Both the position numbers and the translations under genes were made by a program. 64,000 bases of DNA, taken from the NCBI RefSeq assembly GCF_047511655.1, contig NC_133401.1, positions 17,544,501 through 17,608,500 of the forward strand, read 5' to 3'. The notes under the pieces were generated by a model that ran no database searches, was not told where the DNA came from, and saw only the letters and a list, made by a program, of their open reading frames with translations. Numbering within the stretch: position 1 is the first letter of the stretch; every line of letters starts with the position of its first letter. Of this stretch, positions 21,236-30,508 are shown one piece after another. This DNA comes from Castor canadensis. Its lineage: Eukaryota > Chordata > Mammalia > Rodentia > Castoridae.

Positions 21236-21367
21236 AACAAAGTTGAATTTCCCTGTGAGGGACACAGTATAAGAACTTGACTTTGACTTTGGCAGTCAGA
21301 ACTGTGTGCAAATTTGGCAGTTGCATTAGTTAGCTGTGTTACTTTAACATTTATGTATCTAATAGAA

Positions 21368-21465
21368 AGAGGGTTTTTTTTTGGAGGGGGTGATACTAGG
21401 GTTTGAAGTCAAAGTCTCCCACTTACCAGACACAAAGTTCTACCACTTCGAGGTATGCCTCCAGC
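21368..21465 (-). repeat. ID-like SINE
   Basis: tgatactagggtttgaagtc, decayed. Confidence 0.65.
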
Positions 21466-21467
21466 CC

Positions 21468-21608
21468 TTATGAAGGGGTTTCAATGTTATATTTCCATAC
21501 ATCATATATGCCATAATCAAATTCACCTGCTATTCTTTCATACCCTTGCCACCTTCCCCCCCTTATTTTTTCACAATTTTTAGTGGGTTTCATTATGTTA
21601 GCTGTGTA
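21468..21608 (-). mobile_element. LINE-1 3' untranslated fragment
   Basis: An A/T-rich stretch followed by a C-rich tract (ccttgccaccttcccccc) resembles the L1 3' end at 20,795-21,048 in layout. A SINE at 21,610 truncates it. Confidence 0.4.
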
Positions 21609-21609
21609 A

Positions 21610-21945
21610 CTTTTTTTTTTTCTTTTGCCAGTAGTGGGGGTTGAAATCAGGACCTCAGACTTGTTAGGCAGGTACCATACCACTTGAGCCACACCCCAAG
21701 CACTTTTTTGCTTTATTTACTTTTCAGATAGCATCTCACGTTTTTGCCTGGGGCCAGCCTAGGACTGCAGGTCCTCCTACTTATGCCTTCCAGTAGTTGG
21801 GGTGGCGGTATACACCACCATGCCTGCTTATTGGTTGAGATGGTGTCTTGCTAACTTTTTGTCTCGGCTGGCCTCAAACTTTGATTCTTCCTATCTCCAC
21901 CTTCCAAGTAGCTGAGATGATAGGTATGTACTACCACAAGCAACC
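21610..21945 (-). repeat. ID-B1 composite SINE
   Basis: T-run at 21,610, then minus-strand ID and 7SL-type units, decayed. Confidence 0.78.
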
Positions 21946-22044
21946 TACTTTGTAACTTTTAAAAGTTATACAATTTAGGGGCATCAAAAAGAAAAAAAAT
22001 TAAAAACAAAATGATCTCTGTATCAAAGAACACTATCAAGAGAT

Positions 22045-22335
22045 TAAAAAAGAGGGACTGGAAGTGTGACTCAAGTGGTAGAGCAAATGCTGTGCAAGCA
22101 CGAAGCCCTGAGTTCAAACCCCAGTTCCAGCCAGTTGCCAGTGGCTCACTTCTGTAAGCTCAGCTATTCAGGAGGGAGAAATCAGGAGGATCGAGGTTCA
22201 AAGCCAGCCCGGGGAAATAGTCCAAAAGACCCTATCTCGAAAGAACCCTTCACAAAAAAGGGCTGGTGGAGTGGGCCAAGGCATAGGCCACTCAGGGCCT
22301 TGAGTTCAAGCCCCAGTATTGCAAAAAACAAACAA
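22045..22335 (+). repeat. ID-like SINE then deleted-ID dimer
   Basis: ID 22,050-22,125; dimer 22,128-22,330 with linker aacccttcacaaaaaa. Confidence 0.86.
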
Positions 22336-22409
22336 AAAACCCAGAAGACAGTAAAAAGACAATTCAGAGAAAGGAAGAAAATATTTGCAAAATCATATAT
22401 TTGTTTATT

Positions 22410-23045
22410 TATTGTGGTACTGGGGTTTGAACAGAGGGCCTACACCTTGAGCCACTCCACCAGCCCCCTGCCTTTTTTTGTAAAGGGTTTTTTTGAGATC
22501 GGGTCTTTTACATTATTTGCCTGGGGTGGATTCAAACTGCGAGCCTCCTTATCTCTGCTTCCTGAATAGCTAGGATTACAGGCATGAACCATCAGCACCA
22601 GACTTTTATTTATTTACTTATTTATGCAGTACTGGTGTTCGAACTCATGGCCTACACCTTGAGCCACTCCACCAGCTCTTTTTTGTGTTAGGTTTTTTCA
22701 AGATAGAGTCTAGCCAACTATTTCCTTTGGCTGGCTTTGAACCTCGATCCTCCTGATCTCTGTCTCCTGAGTTGCTAGGATTACAGGTATGAACTACTGG
22801 CACCTGGCCTCTATTTATCTATTTATTTGAATTCTCTTTCTCCTCTCTCTTTCATCTCTCTCTCTCATTTGCAGTGCTAGGGATAAACCCAGGGCCTCAC
22901 ATACGCTAGGCAAGTTCTCTACCATTGAGCTGTATCCCCAGCCCTGTTTTTAAATTACTATTATTATATATACATATATAATTTTTTTTGAAACAGTGTT
23001 TTGCTATGTAGCCCAGACTGAACTTGAATTTGTGATCCTCCTAAA
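22410..23045 (-). repeat. Minus-strand SINE series
   Basis: Dimers 22,410-22,605 and 22,622-22,808; CT repeat 22,840-22,868; ID-like 22,870-22,945; B1-like piece 22,985-23,045. Confidence 0.85.
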
Positions 23046-23419
23046 CTAGAGTTTAGGGCAAAATTTCCTACTCCAAGATTTCCAACAAACTGGCCTCGGC
23101 CACCCGTCTCACTATGCCAACTAGTAAGGAGTAGTGGTGAACGGCAGAGAGTATGGAAAGGACAAATAAAGGGTTTCAGAGACCCCGAGGTCTGTCTGCA
23201 GTGTACACATGAGCTTCTAGATTTCATAAGAGAGGACAGAAGTGGGGGAGGGAGAGACAAGAAGCATGCATCAGTCTTGGTCAAACTGTGGTCTGGTTGT
23301 CACCATCAGAAGGTTTTTGCTCTCTGGGGAGAGACTCCACTCTTGTCACAGATGTTTATTAGTCCTGTCCTGACTGAAAAAGAGAGAGACTCAGAAGGAA
23401 AAGGTTAAAGAAGTAAAAA

Positions 23420-23768
23420 TAGGGGGCTAGAGGTGTGGCTCAAGAGCACCTGCCTTGTAAATGTAAGGTCCTGAGTTCAAGAAACGAAAAAGAACCATCT
23501 GCCGCTACATACAGTAATGTGGACGAAGTTTGCCAGCAATGGTGGTCAGAAGTCGTGTGTGCCAGGCTCCAGTGGCTCACACCTGATATCCTAGGTAATT
23601 GGGAGGCTGAAATCAGGAGGATCTCGATTTGAGGCCAGCCTTGGCAAATAGTTCGGGAGACCCCATGTCCAAAATAACCAAAGCAAAATGGTGCCGGAGG
23701 TGTGACTCAAGCGGTAGTGCGCCTGCTTTGCAATCGCGAAGCCCAGTTCCTCCCCCCCCGCAAAAAAA
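23420..23768 (+). repeat. ID-like SINE then ataaccag-linker dimer
   Basis: ID 23,425-23,480; dimer 23,560-23,755, ending in a short C-run and A-run. Confidence 0.82.
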
Positions 23769-23926
23769 AAGTACTTACTCTATGATTCCATTTATACAAA
23801 GTACCGAAACAGGCAAAATGAATCTATAGTAATACAAGTCACGATAAAGGTTCCCCTTGGGGGTGGGGTGTGGGAAGTGACTGGCTACGGGGGATTTTGA
23901 GATTAATCATATTTGAAGGCTAGTCA

Positions 23927-23943
23927 CAAATGTGTTCTCTTTG
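23927..23943. repeat. Target-site duplication, left copy (7SK insertion)
   Basis: caaatgtgttctctttg is identical to the copy at 24,174-24,190 and directly abuts the 7SK-derived insert. Confidence 0.93.
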
Positions 23944-24173
23944 AGAGCTTGTTTGGAGGTTTTAGCAGGGGAGCGCAGCTACTCGTATACCCTTGACCGA
24001 AGAACAGTCCTTCTCTATCGGGGATGGTCGTCCTCTTCGACCGAGCGCGCAGCTTCGGGAGGGACGCACATGGAGCGGTGAGGGAGGAAGGGGACACCCG
24101 CCTAGCCAGCCAGATCAGACGAATCAACCCTGGCGATCAATGGGGTGACAGATGTCGCAGCCAGATCGCCCTC
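23944..24173 (-). pseudogene. RN7SK pseudogene: 7SK snRNA retropseudogene, 3'-truncated and tailless
   Basis: On the minus strand about 230 bases match 7SK RNA from roughly nucleotide 7 (GAGGGCGATCTGGCTG) to roughly nucleotide 236 (AACCTCCAAACAAGCTCTC) of about 331, with only a few differences. The HEXIM-binding GATC motifs of the first hairpin are intact. The last roughly 95 bases are missing, including the 3' hairpin and the oligo-U end that LARP7 recognises, so a stable RNA is not expected. There is no poly(A) tail. A perfect 17-base duplication flanks the copy (23,927-23,943 and 24,174-24,190), which shows LINE-type retroposition. It sits inside an older L1M fragment. No snRNA-type promoter was recognised upstream. 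Confidence 0.93.
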
Positions 24174-24190
24174 CAAATGTGTTCTCTTTG
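24174..24190. repeat. Target-site duplication, right copy (7SK insertion)
   Basis: Perfect 17-base match to 23,927-23,943. It marks the 5' side of the minus-strand 7SK copy. Confidence 0.93.
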
Positions 24191-24299
24191 TTAATATTCT
24201 TTGAGTTGTACACTTGTGATTTGTGCCCTTCTCGACACATATGTCATACTTCAATTTTAACAGTCTATGGAGAGCTTCATCACGCATCCTTCCATCAAA

Positions 24300-24535
24300 T
24301 ATTCAGTGCCCGCGAAGTGTCAAGCGTGGGACTAAGTGCGCTGGGATTATGTAGCAAATCCGAGGATCCCCGCCTCCCGGTCCTTGCTTATGATTGGCTG
24401 CCCTCTGGCCAATGGCAGAAGAGCTCACCCTTCGCTGACATCAGGGGCGGCTTCAATTAGATGCGACTTCTTCTGTTCGCCTTGTAGGCGGCGCTGTGGG
24501 CTCACCGACTTGGTCACACGCAGACCTGGTCCCCA
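24300..24535. promoter_or_regulatory. Small GC-rich island with paired CCAAT boxes
   Basis: This single-copy patch between repeats has several CpGs, gattggctg at about 24,392 and ggccaatggc at about 24,408 (facing CCAAT boxes), and gacatcagg nearby. It lies roughly midway between the two gene promoters. Promoter or enhancer activity is only a suggestion from motif content. Confidence 0.35.
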
Positions 24536-24612
24536 CCCTCTCTCTAATTCTTTAAGCTTCTCAGGAATGGAGACAGAGAATGTTCCATCACTTCTGTCCT
24601 CTCTACACAATT

Positions 24613-24708
24613 CTTTTTTTGGGGGGCGGGGAGGGGGACAAGGGTTTGAACTCAGGGCTTCGCATTTGCAAAGCAGACGCTCTACTGCTTGAGCCACACC
24701 TCCAGTCC
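24613..24708 (-). repeat. ID-like SINE
   Basis: gggtttgaactcagggcttc ... gagccacacctccagtcc. Confidence 0.88.
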
Positions 24709-25395
24709 TCTGCAAAATTGTTGTGGATTATTCTATCTGTGCATGTTTTAGATCCTACCCTGGCTCTCCCGATGGTGTGACTCCAGTCATTCCAGCCTCT
24801 AGGACAATGCCTGGGAAATCTTGATCTCGGCCCAAGCCGGCAGCCGGCACTTCTCTCTGTCGGCTAATTGTTTTACTTGATTGTTTATTTATCCTGGACT
24901 GGAGGGTAGCCGGGTGCGCGGGGGTGGCTGCCCCCAGGGAAGCCTGCTTCCTGTCGTTGGCTTGCTCAGCCACCATTCGCCCTCTTGTGTACTGGAAGGA
25001 ATTGCTGAGCTGGGAAGGACCTCCTTCCGGAGCCTCTGCCTCACTGCCTGAGCCCTTGACTTGTGCCTGGTCCTGAGATCTATTACAGAAGGGAATGACC
25101 CAGGGTGGTCCGGGCTTGGATAGGGGACCAAAAGGGGCTGTAGGAGGCTCCAGGGGCCGCCTGACCTACCTGTTGAGACAGGGAGGGTCTCCTGAAAGAA
25201 GGAACATCTGAGCTAGCATTTGGCTATGTAGTGAGTCTGATCTCAAAAAACAAAACCACGATCTTTAATTAAAAAAAAAAGCTTTACTTAATGAGATCAC
25301 CTTTAAAACTTAATTCTATGTAATTTTATTTGTCAATGCTTATAGAGCAACTATGTGGTGCAAGTTTTGATTTTTAGCGCTTTACCAATATACTA

Positions 25396-25640
25396 GTCCT
25401 CCCTTGAAGCCGTTTTGCCTAACGAAGTTTCAGTTACTTGTGGTCAACGGGGACGGATAATTAACATTTGTCTTGACTGTTTCAAGCAAAAGACCACCAC
25501 ATTAATCTCATTACAGCACAGTATATTGGCATATCGTTCCATTTGATCCCTTATTGTGCCTAATTCGTAAATTAAACTTCACCATAAGTATAGGAAAATA
25601 AACGACACAGGACTCAAGCATCCATTGGAGATCTTAGCCA
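25396..25640. mobile_element. Tigger/MER2-type DNA transposon remnant
   Basis: Recognisable blocks are gtttcagttacttgtggtca, then ttattgtgcctaattcgtaaattaaactt, then caagcatccattggagatctt, in the order found in pogo-like Tigger/MER2 non-autonomous elements (the middle block is given from two adjacent parts). It is internally decayed, with no transposase ORF. Confidence 0.72.
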
Positions 25641-25740
25641 TAGAAACCACTGCAATTAATTCTTAAAACAACCCTTTGAGGAAGGTACTATTTTATAGAT
25701 GAAGAGACTGAGGAAAGAAATGCAAAACCAGAGTAGGACA
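25641..25740 (-). repeat. MIR remnant
   Basis: aaaacaaccctttgagg and ttatagatgaagagactgag follow the antisense MIR core order (low-copy decay, no insertion signs). Confidence 0.5.
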
Positions 25741-26992
25741 CAGGCTTTCTTCATGCATTCCACAAATGTAGTTTGTGGCGCCCGGAATGTCTTCCACAAT
25801 CTGAACTTCCGTACGACTCCCAGAGGAACCGCTCCACGGTTCAGAGGAATCAGGGTTACAGCGGTGCCCTCTCCAGTCACTATTTCCCTTGCAGGCACCC
25901 CAAATACATCTGATTTGCATTCATTTGCGCAATGTGACTCGGAGGCCAGGGATGTATGCAAAGGTGTGGCCAGTCTTCCTTCGACCTAGGATCAAACAAT
26001 CCTGGAATCATGAGCAACTTGTATCAACGCGCTTTGCCTACAGATTTTCTCCACTGCCGGAGAAAGAGCACGCGCTCTCTAGCTCCGCCCCTTCTTCCGG
26101 GACGACAAATTACAGGGCGGGGATTGGACTAAAGCGGACCACGCCTCCTCACATTCACCAATCAATCCCCTCGCTAAGTGCGCTCCCTTCTTCTTAGCCC
26201 CGCCCCAGCGCCCCACGTTACGTCGCCCCTTCAGTCTTCCCCCCGTTATCCAGGGGCTGTGGCTCGCGCGACAAACCCACCTCCCTTTGCCTCCCATTGG
26301 TTAACCAGGTCCCGCGCGAGCGGGATCGCGCCCTTCGTCCCGCCCCCCAAAGCCTGGCCATGCCTCTCTGTTCTGGCTTTCTCCAAGAGCCAGTGCGAGG
26401 CAGGGGTTCGGCGTCTGCCGGCGCGCGCCAGCCGGGACGCGCGCTTCCCGCGGGCCACTCCCTCTGCTTTGCGCCTGCAGCCGCGCCGGCTGGCAGCCCC
26501 CACTGCGCACGCGCGCTTGCCCACCCAGCTCCCTCTGCCAATTCGCGGGTTTCCTCGCGCTCCGTCTCGCGCCGCAGGCACCGCAGTAGCGGCATTTTCT
26601 TGGGAGTAAAGGGGAGGGGGGCGGGCGCACGCGCACTGCACCCTCCGCGCGCCCGTTCCTACTCCTAGTCCCTGGCCGCGGCGGTGGCTGTGAGCACCTC
26701 GAGGACTCTTAAGCGCTAGTGCTCGTTCACTGCTTCCCGAGGCTTCGCCTTGGTCATTCTCCCTCGCGGGGCGCGCGCCCGGGGGCCGTTATCCCCCTGC
26801 AACGGTCCTCTCGCCACGCACGCGCAGTAGCGGGAGGGGGGGCGCGCGGGAGCAGTGGCCGCAGGAAGGAGGTGCCGTCGCCATTGCGCGGGAGGGAGGG
26901 AGCAAGGGAGCCTGGTCCGCCCTCCCCCTGGTTCCCGCCCCTCCCCCCTTCCCCTCCCCGCTCCCCGCCCCGAGGGAGAGCCGCGGTGCGGC

Positions 26993-27021
26993 GGGAGGAG
27001 GAGGAGGAGGAGGCGGAGGAG
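26993..27021 (+). repeat. GGA-rich trinucleotide run
   Basis: gggaggaggaggaggaggag and its imperfect extension lie in the presumed 5' leader. It is purine-only on the RNA strand. Confidence 0.8.
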
Positions 27022-27052
27022 GGAGTCCGCGAGGGAGGGTCCGCCCGGCCCC

Positions 27053-27090
27053 CCGCCGCCGGAGCCGCCGCCGCCGCCGCTGCCGCCGCC
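27053..27090 (+). repeat. GCC trinucleotide run in the 5' leader
   Basis: ccgccgccgg, then agccgccgccgccgccgctg, then ccgccgcc: about ten GCC units with two interruptions (GGA and CTG), just upstream of the upstream ORF. Such leader repeats are often length-polymorphic. Confidence 0.85.
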
Positions 27091-27121
27091 TCAGCTGCAG
27101 CTGGACGAGGAGCAGGGGAAC

Positions 27122-27178
27122 ATGGCGCCGGGGCCGCCGCCGCCGCGGCCGGGATCCCGAAGGCCCGGGCCGCGCTGA
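27122..27178 (+). CDS. Upstream ORF of 18 codons in the presumed ARHGAP35 leader
   Basis: The ORF reads MAPGPPPPRPGSRRPGPR and then TGA. The start lies in strong context (gaacATGG: A at -3, G at +4) and the stop falls 13 bases before the splice donor, so the whole ORF is inside exon 1. A terminated upstream ORF with a good start would be expected to lower translation of the main ORF. Whether ribosomes use it cannot be told from this sequence, and the proline/arginine-rich peptide may only mirror GC content. Confidence 0.4.
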   Translation: MAPGPPPPRPGSRRPGPR

Positions 27179-27191
27179 GAGCGCCCAGCTG

Positions 27192-30100
27192 GTGAGTGCG
27201 CGAGCTCGCGGGACCCGGGCGGCGAGGCCGGGCGCCGCCCCGCTGCGGGGTCCAGGGGGAGGCGGGGACGGCGGGGCCCGGAGCCCGCGAACAATGGAGG
27301 AGCCGAAGGGGGAGGGGAGGGAGCGGCCCCCCCCATCGCCCCAGGTCCCGCCGTCCCCGCCGATTCATGCTGGGGCCCGGTCCGCGGGGTCCGCCTGCCC
27401 TTCGGACTTGCCCCTGACTTGCCCTCGTCCACCCCAGCCGTGCTGTCCTCCAGCCTGCTCCTGTCCCCTACCCGTTGGGATCTCGGTATCTGTCTCCCCG
27501 CCCTCCCACTTTAGCCACCCTGATTCCAATTCTACGCCTACCCCCTTCGTTCTTCCTCCCCCAGTCATGCCCTTCGCTCCTGCTGGACTTTGCAGAGCTC
27601 GTGGGACCCACCTCCTCCTCAGTGACCCGTCTGCATCCCTTTATTCTGGCGCCCACTTTGGAGATGTGTGACCCAGCTTCTCCTACCTCGTTTTTCTTTC
27701 AACACCTTCGGGCTCTGTCCCCAGCCTCATCTTTGACGTATCTACTATTTTTCTTCTGCCTTTCCCCCTCTTGACCCCCCCACCTCCCACAGGAGCTGTC
27801 CCTTTAGGACCTGCGGTTCCATCTTCTTGAAGATCCATCCGAGACCTCTGTTGGGGTAGCACTGCTGCTCCCTTTCTTAATTCTGTCTTCCTCTTGTGTC
27901 CAATTTCCCCTCACTTATGCCCCGGCCTTGTCACAGAACCTGCTGGATCCCCGGAGACCCCTCGGTTTCTGCGGCCCTTTCTCTGACTTGGATGCACCCT
28001 GCTTGTCTTTTTCCCTTCTTAGCTCTTGCTCCCATGTGCCGTTCAGACCCTTTCCTGCCTTCCAGACCTTTCTCCCTCCCAGCTCTGCCCCTTGCTGGAG
28101 CTCGGATCTTGCAGGCCTCCCTAGCCTGCTGGCTTTCTGCCTCTGCCTTCCCAGGAAGCAGCCTCCTCCCCCTCTCTGACCCTGAAGTTCTGTCCTTTCT
28201 GCCATCAGCTTACCTGACCTCTCCCCACTCAGTCTCCCTCAGCCTTAGCTCAGTCCCTCCTTCATTTTTGGCACCCCTCTGAGCGACCCATTCATTTGCT
28301 TCCCCTCCTGTAGCCTGTCTTCTCCTAGTCCCTTTCTGCGGAAGACCTGCCAGCATGCCTCTTTGCTCCCCAAGTCTCTCCCCAACTTATCCTTACCTCA
28401 CTAAACCTGTGATGCCTCTGACCCTGCATCCTCCCTTCTCATTTCGCATCTGCTATACCTGCCCCCAGCTAGCTTCCACCTATTTCCCCCTCTAGTCTGT
28501 GGAGTGTCCCCTCCCCCAGCTCAGCCTCTTTTGGAGCTGTCCACTTGCCTGCGTATGTGTTGACCCATTTTCAACTTGAGGTGACTGTAGCTAACACTGG
28601 TCTTAGAACCTTGTCCTGTGTCTGGTCCCTCTCAATTCCGATTGTCCACCTGACACTCCCCCCTGCTGTTGCCACTCTGTTCCTGTATTTGTACTCCCTC
28701 TCCTGGCCTCTTTTTTGAGTCCTCTTCCCACCAATCTGACATTAAAGTGTCTTAGTCATTCCTTCCTATTATGTCCCCTTTCCTCCTTGGAGCTGCCTCA
28801 ATTCTCTGGGAGATGTCCTGCCTTTGAGCCCCTTCTCCAATTCCCTTCCTCCTTCCTCACCTTTTTCCCTTCCCCCTTGTAGCCTGTCAGGTCTCTCTTC
28901 CACTTGGTTCCCATCAGACCTGCTTCTCTGGGCTTCCCACTTGTGGCCCGCCCATCCCCATTCAGGGCTTCCCGGGTTCAGGCATGCCCTACTCTGCTCT
29001 GCTCCCCAGCTCTCAGCTCCAGAGGGGCTTGGTTGGGCCTTGGGCTCTCTAGGCGTCCAGCCAGGTTGCCAAGCCTCCCTGAGGGTTTTGGCCCTGGGGA
29101 CCCTGTGAGATCTGGTAAATAGGTGGGGGTTGGTTGGTTAGTACTCTCTGGAGTCTCAGCATTTCCCCCATTTCTCCCACTTGTACCAGGGTTAGTGGTG
29201 GAGGGTCTAACTCCTTCCATTGCTCCCCCGGCCTCTTTCCTATGCTCTGTTTGCTCCCCCTTCAGGTCTCTGGGCTTCAAAGCTTTGTGTTCTTCAGAAA
29301 GGGGGCTACAGCTGCTCACAGGTCTTCATTCTCTCCCTTTCCTTTCTCCGCCTTGCAGAGACTGTTGCACCCTCTCCCCTCTTTCACCTCCAAGCCAGCA
29401 CCCCTTGGGAGGACTTAAGAGTGTGCTTTTTTGTTTTTTTCCAGCTGACAAGTCATAGTCTTGTTTTACCCCTGGCGAGGGAAATGCCAGTTCTCAAGTT
29501 CTCCCCATCCCAGGGGATTATGGCCACACTTGGTGTTTACTGCTCTGGGCCTACAAACGAAGTAGACTTGCCTCCTCTAATGGCCTTCGGTTTGCACTGT
29601 GGCCTCGGGGGAGGGGCTGGCAGGGTGGGTTTATTTCTTTTTCACCTCTGCCCCAGGAAGGCTCCAGCTTCCTGGTCTTCAAAATGGTGAGGGCCTTGAT
29701 TTGGAAAGTACTCTGTGGTTGTTTGCTGAAAGACAGAGTGCCAAGTGTCACTCAGACTTCTGCCCTCTGGTATTGCAGGCACTCCCAAGTGCAGAAGCCC
29801 AGTGCTTGTGGGTAGATCCATGCTGGCTTCCAGGCTCCTTGGGGTGCTGGGCTGTGTGGGTGGGCTCTTGACATTCCCCAAGCAGGTTGAGGGACCCAGT
29901 GGAGTAGAGTTGAAGGGTGCCAGGAACTGGCTGGTGTGGTGCTTGCTACCTTTCCTGAGTTGTTTCCCTCAATGATCTTTTGGTGGGGTGGGGCTTAGGA
30001 AATTCATTCAGTGGCAGAGGTGGTTTTTACAGAAAAGCCATACAACCGTTTTCCTTCCTTAACTTGGAGAGAGGACCTTTGGCATGTTCTATGGTTATTT

Positions 30101-30389
30101 ATTTTATTTCTTAAGTAAATCAGAAGCCTGATTTTTTTTCCTGTGGCCTAGGGCAATTACATATTAAAGCAGCTATCCAGCTGTGAAGGAGCATTTACTG
30201 GAAGGAGTTTTCATTTCTTAACTGAGCTATGATCAGATTGTTTATTTCAGCACTTATTTAGAAATAGTTCTGTGTGAACACATTTGGAATAAAAAACATT
30301 CACTGCTATCTACAGAATTGAACCATTGACTCATCAAATGTTAGTGCATTTGTGTACGGGGCAGTGAAGGTTTTGCATCTAATGAACTT
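27192..30389 (+). other. ARHGAP35: Start of presumed ARHGAP35 intron 1: SINE-free, pyrimidine-rich
   Basis: No SINE, L1 or LTR is seen for 3.2 kb. After a G-rich first 150 bases, the plus strand is strongly C/T-rich from about 27,400 to 29,460. Open frames here are by-products of that composition. No exon was recognised. Confidence 0.6.
27247..27276 (+). other. G-quadruplex-prone motif just inside intron 1
   Basis: Four runs of four or more G are separated by 4-5-base loops on the non-template strand, starting about 55 bases past the exon 1 donor. This arrangement favours R-loop or quadruplex formation near promoters; that effect is inferred. Confidence 0.6.
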
Positions 30390-30391
30390 TA

Positions 30392-30395
<4 letters not shown>

Positions 30396-30423
<28 letters not shown>

Positions 30424-30508
30424 GGTACTAGGGACCAAACCCAGGGCCTTGTGCATGCTAGGTCATCACAGTGTCATTGAAAGAGGTCCCTGGCTAGACC
30501 CCAGCCCT
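30396..30508 (-). repeat. ID-like SINE with T28 run
   Basis: T run 30,396-30,423, then accaaacccagggccttgtg. The unit is broken by a short insertion near 30,465. Confidence 0.8.

Larger units (their letters stand above)
23772..24262 (+). mobile_element. Ancient L1M 3' end, split by the 7SK insertion
   Basis: The parts at 23,772-23,943 and 24,191-24,262 read as the familiar old L1 3' region: tctatgattccatttata, a G-rich stretch gggggtggggtgtggg, then gagttgtacacttgtgat. The two parts join cleanly once the 7SK copy and one duplication are removed. Confidence 0.65.
20800..26040. other. Spacer between the two divergent CpG islands
   Basis: About 5.2 kb with no coding exon found. It contains the L1 fragments, SINE nests at 21.1-23.1 and 23.4-23.77 kb, the 7SK retropseudogene, a CCAAT-rich island and a Tigger fragment, each listed separately. 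24,710-25,200 is single-copy and moderately GC-rich; I see nothing definable in it. Confidence 0.8.
26690..27191 (+). other. ARHGAP35: Presumed ARHGAP35 noncoding exon 1 (start approximate)
   Basis: The exon is inferred from a strong splice donor: cccagctg followed by gtgagtgcg at 27,191/27,192, at the downstream side of the CpG island. ARHGAP35 encodes p190A RhoGAP, a GTPase-activating protein for Rho with an N-terminal GTP-binding domain, FF domains and a C-terminal RhoGAP domain. None of that coding sequence is in this window; its large first coding exon would lie beyond 64,000. The leader carries a GGA run, a GCC run and a short upstream ORF. The 5' end is set by eye inside the island and could be a few hundred bases off. 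An alternative is an unrelated lncRNA or alternative first exon. Confidence 0.6.
26050..27420. promoter_or_regulatory. ARHGAP35: Large CpG island, presumed ARHGAP35 promoter
   Basis: Very high CpG and GC content with no repeats. Upstream part: an ETS-like cttccggga near 26,094, CCAAT boxes at 26,123-26,127, 26,158-26,162 and 26,296-26,300, a GC box ccccgcccc at 26,198-26,206 and a CRE-like TTACGTCG at 26,218-26,225. No TATA box is seen. The assignment to ARHGAP35 rests on gene order: in human 19q13.32 that gene is the divergent neighbour of AP2S1, about 10 kb away. Confidence 0.75.

Noticed and set aside
26754-27368. Long open frames on both strands across the CpG island
   Set aside because: Alanine/proline/arginine-rich translations follow from GC-rich triplet repeats; one plus-strand frame starts at GTG. 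No protein family was recognised.
27294-27671. 125-codon frame starting at a good-context ATG (27,294) just inside intron 1
   Set aside because: It would need the strong donor at 27,192 to be ignored. The product is low-complexity Pro/Ser and the frame lies in the pyrimidine-biased stretch.
27896-29690. Several 90-156 codon plus-strand frames
   Set aside because: They are by-products of the C/T-rich composition; no motif, no splice pattern, and overlapping frames are equally open.
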